The position numbers and the translations under genes are program-made. A stretch of 64,000 nt of DNA from Neptuniibacter pectenicola (GTDB lineage Bacteria; Pseudomonadota; Gammaproteobacteria; Pseudomonadales; Balneatricaceae), in assembly GCF_001597735.1 (NCBI RefSeq), contig NZ_LUTS01000006.1, positions 175,979 through 239,978 of the forward strand, read 5' to 3'. The notes below the pieces were generated by a model. It had not been told where the DNA came from. It saw only the letters and a list, made by a program, of their open reading frames with translations, and ran no database searches. Numbering within the stretch: position 1 is the first letter of the stretch; every line of letters starts with the position of its first letter. Shown piece after piece: positions 16,667 through 25,977 of this stretch.

Positions 16667-17350
16667 ATGAAAACAATTGATTTGCAAAAACACACAGTTC
16701 GAGACCTTAACCAAGCCTTACATGATCAGGTTGAGGAGTGCACCATTCGTGAGTGGGAAGTGCTTGAGCCTAAAGGTCAGCACAATATTGCGTGCGGACT
16801 AGACCAGAACTTATCAGTCGATATTAAAGGCCATGCTGGATACTTCTGCGCGGGTATGAATAAAAAAGCCCATGTCACTATTTTTGGTAACGCCGGCCAA
16901 GGTGTAGCAGAAAACATGATGTCCGGTACGGTGCGTGTTAAAGGTGATGCTTCGCAAGCAGCCGGTGCGACCGCTCATGGTGGGTTGTTAGTGATTGAAG
17001 GTAATGCCGGTGCCCGTTGCGGTATCTCAATGAAGGGTGTGGATATTGTCGTTAAGGGCAATGTTGGCCACATGAGCTGTTTCATGGGGCAAGCCGGTTC
17101 GTTAGTGGTGTGCGGTGATGCAGGTGATGCTTTAGGTGACTCACTTTATGAAACACATATCTACGTTAAAGGTAGCGTTAAATCGTTAGGTGCAGACTGC
17201 ATTGAGAAAGAGATGCGTGCAGAGCATATAGACGAGTTAACGGATCTGCTTAATCGTGCCGGTGTAGAAGAAGACCCTAAAGCATTCAAACGCTACGGCT
17301 CCGCTCGCCAACTATATAACTTTAAAGTCGATAACGCGTCTGCGTACTAA
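16667..17350 (+). CDS. mgsB: N-methylglutamate synthase subunit B (GXGXG domain)
   Basis: 227 aa. Right-handed beta-helix of the GltB C-terminal/GlxC type, with repeated 'G.A.....G......G' turns (for example VFGNAGQGVAENM and GNAGARCGISMKG). It is the structural subunit linking amidotransferase and synthase subunits. Start placed at ATG 16667, which has AAGGAA upstream; a GTG at 16646 would extend it by 7 residues without a better ribosome site. It sits between mgsA and mgsC in the operon. Confidence 0.9.
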   Translation: MKTIDLQKHTVRDLNQALHDQVEECTIREWEVLEPKGQHNIACGLDQNLSVDIKGHAGYFCAGMNKKAHVTIFGNAGQGVAENMMSGTVRVKGDASQAAGATAHGGLLVIEGNAGARCGISMKGVDIVVKGNVGHMSCFMGQAGSLVVCGDAGDALGDSLYETHIYVKGSVKSLGADCIEKEMRAEHIDELTDLLNRAGVEEDPKAFKRYGSARQLYNFKVDNASAY

Positions 17351-17375
17351 TAGCTGAATCATCGAGGACAGAATT

Positions 17376-18704
17376 ATGAGTGAAGATATTAATGTAAAAG
17401 ATGGCCTACGAGAGTCAGCTACCTTCGATCGTACAACAATGACTGAGATCCGTCGTGCGGCAGAAACCGGTATATATGACATTCGCGGCTTTGGTGCTAA
17501 ACGTAAACTACCGCACTTTGATGACCTGCTATTTTTGGGTGCGAGTATGTCCCGTTACCCGCTGGAAGGTTACCGCGAAAAATGTAATACCTCGGTTACC
17601 TTAGGCACGCGTCATGCGAAAAAACCAATCGTACTTGATATTCCTGTGACCATCGCCGGTATGAGTTTTGGTGCGTTATCTGCGAATGCCAAAGAAGCGC
17701 TCGGTCGCGGTGCCTCCCTTATGGGCACCTCTACAACCACGGGTGATGGTGGTATGACACCAGAAGAACGTGGCCAGTCGAGCAAACTGGTATATCAGTA
17801 TCTGCCATCCCGTTATGGCATGAACCCTGATGACCTACGTAAAGCGGATGCCATTGAAGTTGTTCTTGGTCAGGGTGCTAAACCAGGCGGCGGCGGTATG
17901 TTGTTAGGTCAAAAGATTACCGACCGTGTGGCTAAGATGCGTACCCTGCCGATGGGTGTGGATCAGCGTTCTGCCTGCCGTCATCCTGATTGGACCGGTC
18001 CTGATGACCTTGCAATTAAGATCCAAGAGTTACGTGAAATTACCGATTGGCAGGTGCCGATTTATATCAAAGTGGGCGCTACGCGTACTTACTATGATGT
18101 GAAGCTCGCGGTTAAAGCCGGTGCGGATGTGATTGTTGTGGATGGGATGCAAGGGGGCACCGCGGCGACGCAGGATGTCTTTATTGAACACGTGGGTATT
18201 CCAACCCTAGCGGCGATTCCACAAGCAGTACAAGCATTGCAAGAGATGGGGATGCACCGAAAAGTTCAGCTGATTGTATCGGGCGGCATTCGTAACGGTG
18301 CAGACGTGGCTAAATGTATGGCGCTGGGTGCAGATGCTGTCGCGATTGGTACAGCGGCCTTGGTTGCCTTGGGATGTAACCATCCTAAGTATGATGAAGA
18401 GTTTAAAAAGATCGGTTCCGCTGCAGGTTTTTATGACGACTACCATGAAGGTAAAGACCCTGCGGGTATTTCAACTCAAGATCCAGAGCTGATGAAGCGT
18501 TTAGATCCTGTTGAAGCGGGCCGTAAATTAGCGAACTACCTCAACGTATTAACCTTGGAAGCGCAAACCTTGGCACGTGCATGCGGTAAGAATGACTTAC
18601 GCAATTTAGAGCCAGAAGACCTCGTGGCACTGACCGTTGAGTCCGCAGCCATGGCGCGAGTTCCGCTTGCAGGTACTAGCTGGATTCCTGGCCAGAAATA
18701 TTAA
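17376..18704 (+). CDS. mgsC: N-methylglutamate synthase subunit C (FMN/glutamate-synthase domain)
   Basis: 442 aa, glutamate-synthase-type (beta/alpha)8 barrel that binds FMN. It catalyses reductive transfer of methylamine to 2-oxoglutarate, giving N-methylglutamate. Motifs: AGMSFGALSANAKEALGRGA, TTTGDGGMTPEE, GQGAKPGGGGMLLG, the phosphate/FMN segment SGGIRNGADVAKCMALGADA, and AIGTAAL. A good ribosome site (GAGGA) precedes the ATG. After the stop lies a strong 9-bp hairpin, so the transcript may be processed or partly terminated before purU. Confidence 0.92.
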   Translation: MSEDINVKDGLRESATFDRTTMTEIRRAAETGIYDIRGFGAKRKLPHFDDLLFLGASMSRYPLEGYREKCNTSVTLGTRHAKKPIVLDIPVTIAGMSFGALSANAKEALGRGASLMGTSTTTGDGGMTPEERGQSSKLVYQYLPSRYGMNPDDLRKADAIEVVLGQGAKPGGGGMLLGQKITDRVAKMRTLPMGVDQRSACRHPDWTGPDDLAIKIQELREITDWQVPIYIKVGATRTYYDVKLAVKAGADVIVVDGMQGGTAATQDVFIEHVGIPTLAAIPQAVQALQEMGMHRKVQLIVSGGIRNGADVAKCMALGADAVAIGTAALVALGCNHPKYDEEFKKIGSAAGFYDDYHEGKDPAGISTQDPELMKRLDPVEAGRKLANYLNVLTLEAQTLARACGKNDLRNLEPEDLVALTVESAAMARVPLAGTSWIPGQKY

Positions 18705-18729
18705 ATAAATCGATGTAACACAATGGAAA

Positions 18730-18755
18730 ACGCGAGGTTAAAACTGACCTCGCGT
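18730..18755 (+). promoter_or_regulatory. GC-rich hairpin between mgsC and purU
   Basis: Perfect 9-bp stem ACGCGAGGT/ACCTCGCGT with an 8-nt loop and no T-tract. More like an RNA-stability or processing element than a full terminator; it would set different levels for gmaS-mgsABC and purU-folD. Confidence 0.5.
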
Positions 18756-18822
18756 GGGTAACTGCGTCTTAACGTAGCATTTAACAGACTTTAGGGAGGG
18801 GCCGCTAAGGGCCACTTTTAAA

Positions 18823-19689
18823 ATGAAAAGTACCGATACTAACGAATTTATTCTCAAAACAAACTGTATCGCAGGAAGTGGAATTGTCGCTGCTGTGTCC
18901 TCTTTTCTCTCTGAAAGAGGCTGCTACATCAGCGAAATGAACCAGTTTGATGATCCTGAAAGTGGTCAGTTCTTTATGCGTATGCGATTTCATGTGGAAT
19001 CGGGTGAATATGAATTAGAGAAATTGTCGGCTGAATTTGTTTCGATCTCTGAAAAATTCAGCATGGACTGGCGCATGGTGTCCGCTAATGCGCCTACCAA
19101 AACATTGATCATGGTGAGTAAGTTTGATCACTGTTTGGATGATTTGATGTACCGCTTGCATAAAGGTGAGATCAATATGGAGATCACCGCCATTGTTTCC
19201 AATCACAAAGATTTACGCCCTATGGCCGAGCGTGAAGGTATCCGTTTTATTCACTTGCCTGTGACTAAAGAGAACAAAGCGGAACAAGAGCAAGCACTGC
19301 TTGATGTGGTTGAAGAGACCGGCACAGAGTTAGTGGTGTTAGCCCGTTATATGCAGATCCTTTCGGATAACTTATGTCAGAAGCTGAGTGGTCGCGCAAT
19401 TAATATCCACCACTCCTTCCTGCCCGGTTTTAAAGGGGCAAAACCTTATCATCAAGCCCACACTCGCGGCGTTAAGCTGATTGGTGCTACCGCCCATTAT
19501 GTCACCTCGGATCTTGATGAAGGGCCTATTATTGAGCAGTCCGTTCAGCCGGTTGATCACACCTATAGTCCAGACGCGTTGGTTGCCGTAGGGCGAGATA
19601 CTGAAACCGTAGCTCTTGCTCGTGCGGTTAAGCGCCATGTTGATCATCGGGTGTTCCTTGATGGCAATAAAACTGTTGTCTTTAAGTAG
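18823..19689 (+). CDS. purU: Formyltetrahydrofolate deformylase
   Basis: 288 aa, E. coli PurU-like length. Hydrolyses 10-formyl-THF to formate plus THF. An N-terminal ACT domain (about 1-85) is followed by a formyltransferase-fold catalytic domain (about 88-288) with INIHHSFLPGFKGAKPYHQA and GATAHYVTSDLDEGPI (catalytic Asn-His-Asp set). In methylotrophy-type clusters PurU drains C1 units from THF as formate and regenerates THF for the demethylases. It sits 12 bp before folD and directly after the NMG synthase genes, which fits that role rather than purine synthesis. Confidence 0.95.
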   Translation: MKSTDTNEFILKTNCIAGSGIVAAVSSFLSERGCYISEMNQFDDPESGQFFMRMRFHVESGEYELEKLSAEFVSISEKFSMDWRMVSANAPTKTLIMVSKFDHCLDDLMYRLHKGEINMEITAIVSNHKDLRPMAEREGIRFIHLPVTKENKAEQEQALLDVVEETGTELVVLARYMQILSDNLCQKLSGRAINIHHSFLPGFKGAKPYHQAHTRGVKLIGATAHYVTSDLDEGPIIEQSVQPVDHTYSPDALVAVGRDTETVALARAVKRHVDHRVFLDGNKTVVFK

Positions 19690-19701
19690 GGGGAGCTAAA
19701 G

Positions 19702-20568
19702 ATGACCGTGTTAATTAATGGCAAGCTGATTTCGCAGCAAGTGATCGATGAAACAGCGAAAGAGGTATCAACCTTTGTTGAGGACTTTGGCTTAGCGCCG
19801 GGTCTTGCTGTTGTGCTTGTGGGTGAAGATCCAGCGAGCCAGGTCTATGTCCGCAATAAAGTAAAGCGTGCAGAAGAGGTGGGGATTCGATCGCTGGAAT
19901 ATAAATTACCCGCAACGAGCTCCCAAGAAGCGCTGGATGATCTGATTCAAACACTCAATGCGGATTCCACGGTACATGGCATTTTAGTGCAGTTGCCCCT
20001 GCCGGATCACTTGAATGAAGAAGCGGTGCTGTTAGCGATTGATCCGGCTAAAGATGTGGATGGCTTTCATCCGCTAAATGTCGGTGCTTTGGCGTGCGGA
20101 GACGCGTCACTGGTTCCCTGCACGCCGATGGGCTGCATGATCATGCTTGCCCATGTGCACCCAGACTTGAGCGGTAAACAGGCGGTTGTCATCGGTCGAT
20201 CCAACATTGTTGGTAAGCCTATGGCCGCTTTGCTGTTGCAAGCTAACTGCACCGTTACGGTTGTTCATTCTCGGACAAAAAATATCGAATCGATCTGTTC
20301 TCAGGCGGATATTGTTGTGGCCGCTATTGGCCGCCCTGAGATGGTTAAAGCCAGCTGGATAAAGCCGGGCGCGACGGTGATTGATGTCGGTATTAATGCG
20401 ATTGAGCGTGATGGTAAACGTAAGCTCGTGGGCGATGTGGACTTTGCCGATGTTGAGCCCGTTGCCAGCGCTATTACCCCGGTTCCCGGGGGCGTGGGTC
20501 CTATGACGATCGCTTGCTTGATGAAAAACACCTTACAAGCTGCAAAGAACCAGGTGTTAAAACCTTAG
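19702..20568 (+). CDS. folD: Methylene-THF dehydrogenase / methenyl-THF cyclohydrolase
   Basis: 288 aa bifunctional FolD. Converts methylene-THF to formyl-THF with NADP. Motifs: [20 protein letters not shown] (catalytic Lys), [25 protein letters not shown], the NADP segment [18 protein letters not shown], and [15 protein letters not shown]. It is co-transcribed with purU (12-bp gap) so that the pair turns methylene-THF from N-methylglutamate dehydrogenase and Tdm into formate. A second folD for housekeeping may exist elsewhere. Confidence 0.96.
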   Translation: MTVLINGKLISQQVIDETAKEVSTFVEDFGLAPGLAVVLVGEDPASQVYVRNKVKRAEEVGIRSLEYKLPATSSQEALDDLIQTLNADSTVHGILVQLPLPDHLNEEAVLLAIDPAKDVDGFHPLNVGALACGDASLVPCTPMGCMIMLAHVHPDLSGKQAVVIGRSNIVGKPMAALLLQANCTVTVVHSRTKNIESICSQADIVVAAIGRPEMVKASWIKPGATVIDVGINAIERDGKRKLVGDVDFADVEPVASAITPVPGGVGPMTIACLMKNTLQAAKNQVLKP

Positions 20569-20675
20569 CCTTGTTCATAGCAGAAAATTTTTAAGTACAG
20601 CCGATGTCGAGCTAATAGATAGCGTATTGATTCGATTTTCTCACTGAGCGATATGACATTTAAGGAGGGGGAGGA

Positions 20676-21923
20676 ATGCCTTTCTCACTATTAAAATATG
20701 GTCTAAATAAAGATTATCCGTTTGAGCAGCATGCGGACTTACCTAAGCCGACCGAGCTGAAGCCTCATTATGATGTTGTCATTATTGGCGGTGGGGGACA
20801 TGGTGTAGCTACTGCATATTACCTTGCTAAGTATCACGGTATTACTAATGTTGCGATCTTAGAAAAAAGTTACTTAGGCGGGGGGAACACCGCCCGTAAT
20901 ACCGCGGTTATTCGCTCAAACTACCTCACCTCTGAAGGGGTCAAGTTTTACAGCGAATCGGTCAAACTCTTCAAAGAGTTATCGAATGAGTTTGATTTTA
21001 ACATTATGTATTCACAGCGAGGTCAGCTAACGCTGGCCCATACGGATGCGGCTGTGCGTGGCTTTCGTCAACGGGCCGAAGTGAACAAACACTTTGGCGG
21101 CAAAACAGAACTGATTGATCCACAACAGATTCGAGAGCTGGTACCCACCCTGAATATGAACCCTGCGGATATGCCTGTCTTAGCGGGTTTATGGCATATG
21201 GATGGTGCAACGGCGCGTCATGATGCGGTTGCTTGGGGTTACGCAAAAGGTGCGACGCAACGGGGGGTAGAGCTTCACCAGTTGACAGAAGTGACCGATG
21301 TGATTGTTGAGCAAGGTAAAGTCACCGGCGTTAAAACGAATCGCGGTAACGTCAGTTGTGGCTGTGTTGTTCAAGCGGTGGCGGGTCATAGTTCACTGCT
21401 GGCAGCCAAAGCCGGCTTTAAGATGCCGATCACAACCTTCCCATTACAAGCGATGGTGACTCAACCAGTTAAACCCTTTTTAGATCCACTGGTTAGCTCA
21501 CCCTCATTACACTGCTATGTACAGCAAACGGGACGTGGCGAATTGGTCTTTGGTGGTGGTTCCGACCCTTATCCTTTGTATAGCACCCGTTCAACCATGG
21601 ATTTGAAAGAGAGCTTATTAGCTAATGCGGTCGAGCTTTTCCCCTTTATGGCCAACATGCGTTTGATGCGTCAATGGGCGGGTTTAACGGATATGACATC
21701 CGATTACAGCCCGATTATGGGACTGAGCCCCGTGGACAACTACTACCTTGATGCAGGCTGGGGGACGTGGGGATTCAAATCGACCCCGATTTGCGGCAAA
21801 TCAATGGCTGAGCTGGTGGCGAGTGGCGGCAAGGTGCCTGAGCTTATTAAGCCCTTCTCTATGGATCGCTTTAATTCGTTCCGCCAAGTTAACGAAATGG
21901 GCGCAACTGCGGCCAGCCATTAA
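20676..21923 (+). CDS. mgdA: N-methylglutamate dehydrogenase subunit A (sarcosine oxidase beta-like)
   Basis: 415 aa, homologous to SoxB. N-terminal FAD Rossmann segment DVVIIGGGGHGVATAYYLAK (about 34-53); RHDAVAWG around residue 182 matches the region that carries covalent flavin in heterotetrameric sarcosine oxidase. The C-terminal half is DAO-like (WAGLTDMTSDYSPIMG; GWGTWGFKSTPICGK). In the NMG pathway the four-subunit enzyme oxidises N-methylglutamate to glutamate and passes the methyl carbon to THF. True sarcosine oxidase is the alternative; the gmaS/mgs context favours MgdA. AAGGAGGGGGAGG precedes the ATG. Subunit letters follow gene order. Confidence 0.9.
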   Translation: MPFSLLKYGLNKDYPFEQHADLPKPTELKPHYDVVIIGGGGHGVATAYYLAKYHGITNVAILEKSYLGGGNTARNTAVIRSNYLTSEGVKFYSESVKLFKELSNEFDFNIMYSQRGQLTLAHTDAAVRGFRQRAEVNKHFGGKTELIDPQQIRELVPTLNMNPADMPVLAGLWHMDGATARHDAVAWGYAKGATQRGVELHQLTEVTDVIVEQGKVTGVKTNRGNVSCGCVVQAVAGHSSLLAAKAGFKMPITTFPLQAMVTQPVKPFLDPLVSSPSLHCYVQQTGRGELVFGGGSDPYPLYSTRSTMDLKESLLANAVELFPFMANMRLMRQWAGLTDMTSDYSPIMGLSPVDNYYLDAGWGTWGFKSTPICGKSMAELVASGGKVPELIKPFSMDRFNSFRQVNEMGATAASH

Positions 21924-21937
21924 GTGAGGTAATAATT

Positions 21938-22240
21938 ATGAAGATGATGAATTGCCCATTGAATGGGCTAAGAAATATAAGTGAGTTTGTCCATGGGGGC
22001 GAGGTAAAAGAGATGCCAGACCCTAATAGCTGTAGCGATGATGCCTGGGCAGAGTATGTTTTTTACACTGAAAATGGTATCTCCGTTGTTACCGAGTGGT
22101 GGCTCCATGCCCCGTCTGGTTATTGGTTTATTGCAGAAAGACATACCGGCAGTGATGAGATCCTAAAAACCTATGATCCATCAGTGTTATTCAATAAACG
22201 GGTTGAGTTTAGTGCACCGGTAACGGAGGGGATGGCATGA
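21938..22240 (+). CDS. mgdB: N-methylglutamate dehydrogenase subunit B (sarcosine oxidase delta-like)
   Basis: 100 aa, SoxD-like small subunit. In sarcosine oxidase this subunit holds zinc through CPxCG plus later His residues. Here the N-terminus reads CPLNG, so the second Cys is Asn, while His residues around WLHAPSG and AERHTG remain. This may be a feature of the NMG-dehydrogenase branch rather than a defect. The stop overlaps the mgdC start by 4 bp (ATGA), indicating translational coupling. Confidence 0.88.
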   Translation: MKMMNCPLNGLRNISEFVHGGEVKEMPDPNSCSDDAWAEYVFYTENGISVVTEWWLHAPSGYWFIAERHTGSDEILKTYDPSVLFNKRVEFSAPVTEGMA

Positions 22241-25149
22241 CTTCCATGATCGATAACAGTATGCGCTTGAATGCGCCGATGGGCTTGCTGCTTAACCGCG
22301 ACAATGCGGTCGAGTTTCTTTTTGAAGGTCAGCGTTACCAAGGCTATGCGGGAGATTGTATTGCCAGCGCGCTCTTAGCCAATGACCGTTGGTTGATGTC
22401 ACGTTCGTTTAAATACCATCGCCCCCGTGGCCCTTTAACGATGGCGGGTCAGGATGCCAATACATTGGTTCAGTTGGGTGGTGATCCTAATGCGTTAGCG
22501 GATAGAACACCTATTGCGCCTAACATGCAGATCGAGGGACAAAACTACAACGGCACATTAGATAAAGACCGTGATGCCATGTTAGGTCACTTTGGTCGCT
22601 TTATGCCTGTTGGTTTCTATTACCGCTCATTTTTTAAACCTATGGGTGTGTGGGATAAGTGGGAAGGGGTGATTCGCGAGAAGGCCGGCTTAGGTCGCCT
22701 TGATCTTAATTTTGAACCTGAATATTACGACAAAAAATACCTCTTTACCGATGTGATGGTGGTTGGCTCAGGCCCTGCGGGGTTGAGTGCTGCTCTGAAA
22801 GCCGCCGACGGGGGGGCTCAGGTTTTATTGGTAGAAGAGATGCCGCTGGTGGGAGGCGCATTAGCCTACAACCGGTTTGATATTGAAGGGATTGAAGCTG
22901 ACCGCCTACGCGCCGAATTGATCGCTAAGGTCGAGGCCCATGACAAGATTACAGTGATGGTCGATACCGTGTGTAATGCATGGTTTACCGATAATTATCT
23001 ACCCCTGATACAAGGCAAACGATTATTTAAGGTGCGAGCTAAAGAGTGCATTATCGCGTCCGGTGCATATGAGCAACATGTTGTTTTTCGTAACAATGAC
23101 CTGCCTGGCGTTGTGATGTGTAGCGCCGCAACCCGCATGATGAAACTCTATGCCATTAAACCGGGACAAAGCGCTGTAGTGCTAACCGGTAATGATGATG
23201 GTTATTTAACGGCATTAGAACTGAACGATCATGGGGTTAATGTGAAAGCGGTGGTTGATATGCGCGAAGGCGCAGCGCCGATGGATCTGATCGATGCATT
23301 GTCCAAGCGGGGTATTACACTGCATCAAGGTTACACTGTGTATGAAGCACTCGCTGAAAAGGGCAATAAGCGGGTGAAAGCGGTCGATGTTCGTAAAATT
23401 ACGGCAAAAGGCGAGGTTGGTAACGCCAGCCGCGTGATCGATTGTGATCTTCTCTGTATGTCAGCAGGGTATATGCCGGCGTATCAATTGTTATGCCAAG
23501 CGGGTGCCCAGCTTAGTTATGCGGATGACTTAGCTGAATTTACCCTGTCCAAACTGCCTGAGCATCTACATATTGCAGGTTCCGTGAACGGCATACATCA
23601 GCTAGATTCAGTGATGGCGGATGGCCAACGGGCCGCTCAACTTGCGTTGAATAACTTAAATCTGAGTGATGAGCTACCGGGCAAAGTGAGTTGTAGCGTT
23701 AAGCCAAACTTTGATTGGCCTATCTTTAGCCACCCCAAAGGCAAAGACTTTGTCGATTTTGACGAAGATCTACAGGCGAAAGATATAGTCAACGCGACGC
23801 GTTTAGGCTATCGCGATGTTCAATTGGTTAAACGCTTCTCAACGGTGGGTATGGGGCCTTCACAAGGACGGCACTCTGCGTTACCGACAGCTCGTTTAGT
23901 TGCGAACTCAACCGATAGAACCGTTACTGAAACCGGTGTGACAACGGCCAGACCTCCGTTTGCGCCGGAGAAGCTTGCACATATTGCCGGTCGTATTTTT
24001 GATCCTTACCGTCGCACACCGATGCACCATCGACACCTTGAATTAGGGGCCAAAATGATCCCAGCGGGTAACTGGAGACGTCCGGCTTTTTACGGTGATC
24101 CAAATGAGCGAGATGCCTGCATCCATACCGAATCGGTACATGTGCGGAATAAGGTGGGGCTTATTGATGTAAGTACCTTAGGGGGGATTGAGCTAAAAGG
24201 GCCTGATGCCGCTGAGTTTATGAACCGTATCTATACCTTCGCTTTTTTGAAACAACCGGTTGGTAAAACGCGCTATGCGGTTTACACCAATGAGCATGGG
24301 GTGGTGATTGATGATGGTGTTGCCTGCCGAATAGCGGAGGACCACTTTTACGTGACCGCGACAACCAGTGGGGTTGACCGTGTTTACCGCGATATGACCA
24401 AGTGGAACGCCCAATGGCGTTTAGATGTGGACATTCTGAATGTAACGTCAGCCTATTGTGCCGTGAATTTAGCGGGGCCGGATGCTCGTAAAGTGCTAGA
24501 GACGTTGGTGACAGATACCGATCTTTCGCCGGAAGGCTTTCCCTTTTTGGCATACGGTGAAGCTGATGTGGCAGGTATTCCAGCACGCTTGCTCCGTGTG
24601 GGCTTTGTGGGTGAGTTGGGGTATGAGATTCATGTGCCATCACGCTACGGCGAAGCCCTATGGGATCTATTGATGGACGCAGGCAAGGCGTTTGATATCA
24701 AACCTTTTGGTGTTGAAACCCAGCGTTTACTGCGATTGGAAAAAGGACACGTGATTGTCAGCCAAGATACCGATGGTATGAGTCACCCAGGTGAGTTATC
24801 CATGACGTGGGCGGTGAATAGAAAGAAACCCTTCTTTGTGGGTTGTCGCTCAGTGGATATTGTCATGGCGCAGCCTCAAACGCGTAAGTTGGTAGGCTTT
24901 GTTTTACCGGCAGAGAGTAAAAAACCTGAAGAGGGTCACCTTGTCCTAGAGGGTGATGCGATCACCGGTAATGTGACCTCTTGCGAGTACTCGCCTGCCT
25001 TGAAGCAGATTGTTGGCTTGGCGTTTGCTGGGATTAATTCGAGCCAGCCCGGTGATCATATTTATATACGTGTTGATGGTCAGCTTGTTGAAGCTGAGGT
25101 GGTTAACCTACCGTTTTATGATCCAGATAACTTGAGACAGGAGATGTAG
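22237..25149 (+). CDS. mgdC: N-methylglutamate dehydrogenase subunit C (sarcosine oxidase alpha-like)
   Basis: 970 aa, SoxA-like. Order: an N-terminal 2Fe-2S-like fold segment (FEGQRYQGYAGDCIASALLAN), an NAD/FAD-binding Rossmann region (VMVVGSGPAGLSAALKAADG, about 172-192), a second dinucleotide region, a SoxA A3-like linker, and a C-terminal GcvT/THF-binding aminomethyltransferase domain (about 590-965; GFVGELGYEIHVPS; LPFYDPDN at the end). The GcvT part captures the methyl carbon as methylene-THF, which links to folD/purU upstream. Overlaps mgdB by 4 bp and abuts mgdD. Confidence 0.92.
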   Translation: MTSMIDNSMRLNAPMGLLLNRDNAVEFLFEGQRYQGYAGDCIASALLANDRWLMSRSFKYHRPRGPLTMAGQDANTLVQLGGDPNALADRTPIAPNMQIEGQNYNGTLDKDRDAMLGHFGRFMPVGFYYRSFFKPMGVWDKWEGVIREKAGLGRLDLNFEPEYYDKKYLFTDVMVVGSGPAGLSAALKAADGGAQVLLVEEMPLVGGALAYNRFDIEGIEADRLRAELIAKVEAHDKITVMVDTVCNAWFTDNYLPLIQGKRLFKVRAKECIIASGAYEQHVVFRNNDLPGVVMCSAATRMMKLYAIKPGQSAVVLTGNDDGYLTALELNDHGVNVKAVVDMREGAAPMDLIDALSKRGITLHQGYTVYEALAEKGNKRVKAVDVRKITAKGEVGNASRVIDCDLLCMSAGYMPAYQLLCQAGAQLSYADDLAEFTLSKLPEHLHIAGSVNGIHQLDSVMADGQRAAQLALNNLNLSDELPGKVSCSVKPNFDWPIFSHPKGKDFVDFDEDLQAKDIVNATRLGYRDVQLVKRFSTVGMGPSQGRHSALPTARLVANSTDRTVTETGVTTARPPFAPEKLAHIAGRIFDPYRRTPMHHRHLELGAKMIPAGNWRRPAFYGDPNERDACIHTESVHVRNKVGLIDVSTLGGIELKGPDAAEFMNRIYTFAFLKQPVGKTRYAVYTNEHGVVIDDGVACRIAEDHFYVTATTSGVDRVYRDMTKWNAQWRLDVDILNVTSAYCAVNLAGPDARKVLETLVTDTDLSPEGFPFLAYGEADVAGIPARLLRVGFVGELGYEIHVPSRYGEALWDLLMDAGKAFDIKPFGVETQRLLRLEKGHVIVSQDTDGMSHPGELSMTWAVNRKKPFFVGCRSVDIVMAQPQTRKLVGFVLPAESKKPEEGHLVLEGDAITGNVTSCEYSPALKQIVGLAFAGINSSQPGDHIYIRVDGQLVEAEVVNLPFYDPDNLRQEM

Positions 25150-25151
25150 TG

Positions 25152-25823
25152 ATGAGTGATGTAATGAAAAGCACTATTACACCTGAGACATACCTTGTTC
25201 GCAGCCCCTTATATCGATTACACAAGGCCGCAGGTGCGCATTTTGATGAGTGTTCATCCGCTGCGCAAGTTACGTCGTATGGCGATAGATCGGCGGTTTC
25301 AACCGCTTTGATTGACCTGTCGGTAAACCATCGTTTTGGTGTGCGAGGGCCTAATGCACTTGCTGCACTGGCCGCGGCAGGGCTTTCTGTACCGGATAAA
25401 CCTAATCAATGCGTAAACTCAAGCAATGGTGAGACGGTTTTACGTTTAAGTAATACGGAGTGTTGGGTGCTTGGGGCGATGGAAAGTGGAGCCTGCTCCG
25501 CGGATTCCAGTGCCTTCGCCGATTGTTATCCCGTTTATTGTCAGGATAGCCATGCGTGCTTATTGCTGAGCGGCGAACACCTCCCCGACATTATGGCCAA
25601 GCTCTGTGGTGTCGACCTATCTGAGCATGCGTTTCCAAAAGGTGCGATCGCCCAAACCTCGGTAGCGAGAATTAACGCGATTATTAGTCACCTACCAGAC
25701 CGGGAAGGTACGCATTTTGTGATTTTATGCGACAGCGCAGCCGCCGAGTATTTGTGGGGCTGTTTACTGGATGCAATGGGTGAGTTTGGTGGTCAAGCTG
25801 CGGGCTTAGATTATCTCTTTTAG
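25152..25823 (+). CDS. mgdD: N-methylglutamate dehydrogenase subunit D (sarcosine oxidase gamma-like)
   Basis: 223 aa, SoxG-like gamma subunit with a GcvT-related fold. ALIDLSVNHRFGVRGPNALAALAAAGL and the late SVARINAIISHLPD segment are typical. An in-frame GTG overlaps the mgdC stop (TAGTG) and is followed directly by the ATG chosen here; AGGAG upstream could serve either. Last gene of the gmaS-mgd run; a strong terminator follows about 90 bp later. Confidence 0.87.
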   Translation: MSDVMKSTITPETYLVRSPLYRLHKAAGAHFDECSSAAQVTSYGDRSAVSTALIDLSVNHRFGVRGPNALAALAAAGLSVPDKPNQCVNSSNGETVLRLSNTECWVLGAMESGACSADSSAFADCYPVYCQDSHACLLLSGEHLPDIMAKLCGVDLSEHAFPKGAIAQTSVARINAIISHLPDREGTHFVILCDSAAAEYLWGCLLDAMGEFGGQAAGLDYLF

Positions 25824-25911
25824 GCGCGTAAATCGGTGTGTGTGGCGCCGGATATGGGCATTACCCCCAAATCGATTATTAGGTTACTAACCGAACGTCG
25901 ATTTACCCCCC

Positions 25912-25949
25912 AACCGGCATTATGTCTTCAGCATAGTGCCGGTTTTTTT
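25912..25949 (+). terminator. Strong rho-independent terminator after mgdD
   Basis: 13-bp stem AACCGGCATTATG/CATAGTGCCGGTT (one G-T pair), 7-nt loop, seven T residues. It separates the NMG operon from the dmm operon. Confidence 0.93.
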
Positions 25950-25977
25950 ATCTATATATCGGGTTGAAGGGGGAGGC

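Noticed and set aside
20676..25823. True heterotetrameric sarcosine oxidase operon
   Set aside because: Gene order and homology fit, but gmaS-mgsABC upstream and the CPLNG small subunit favour N-methylglutamate dehydrogenase.
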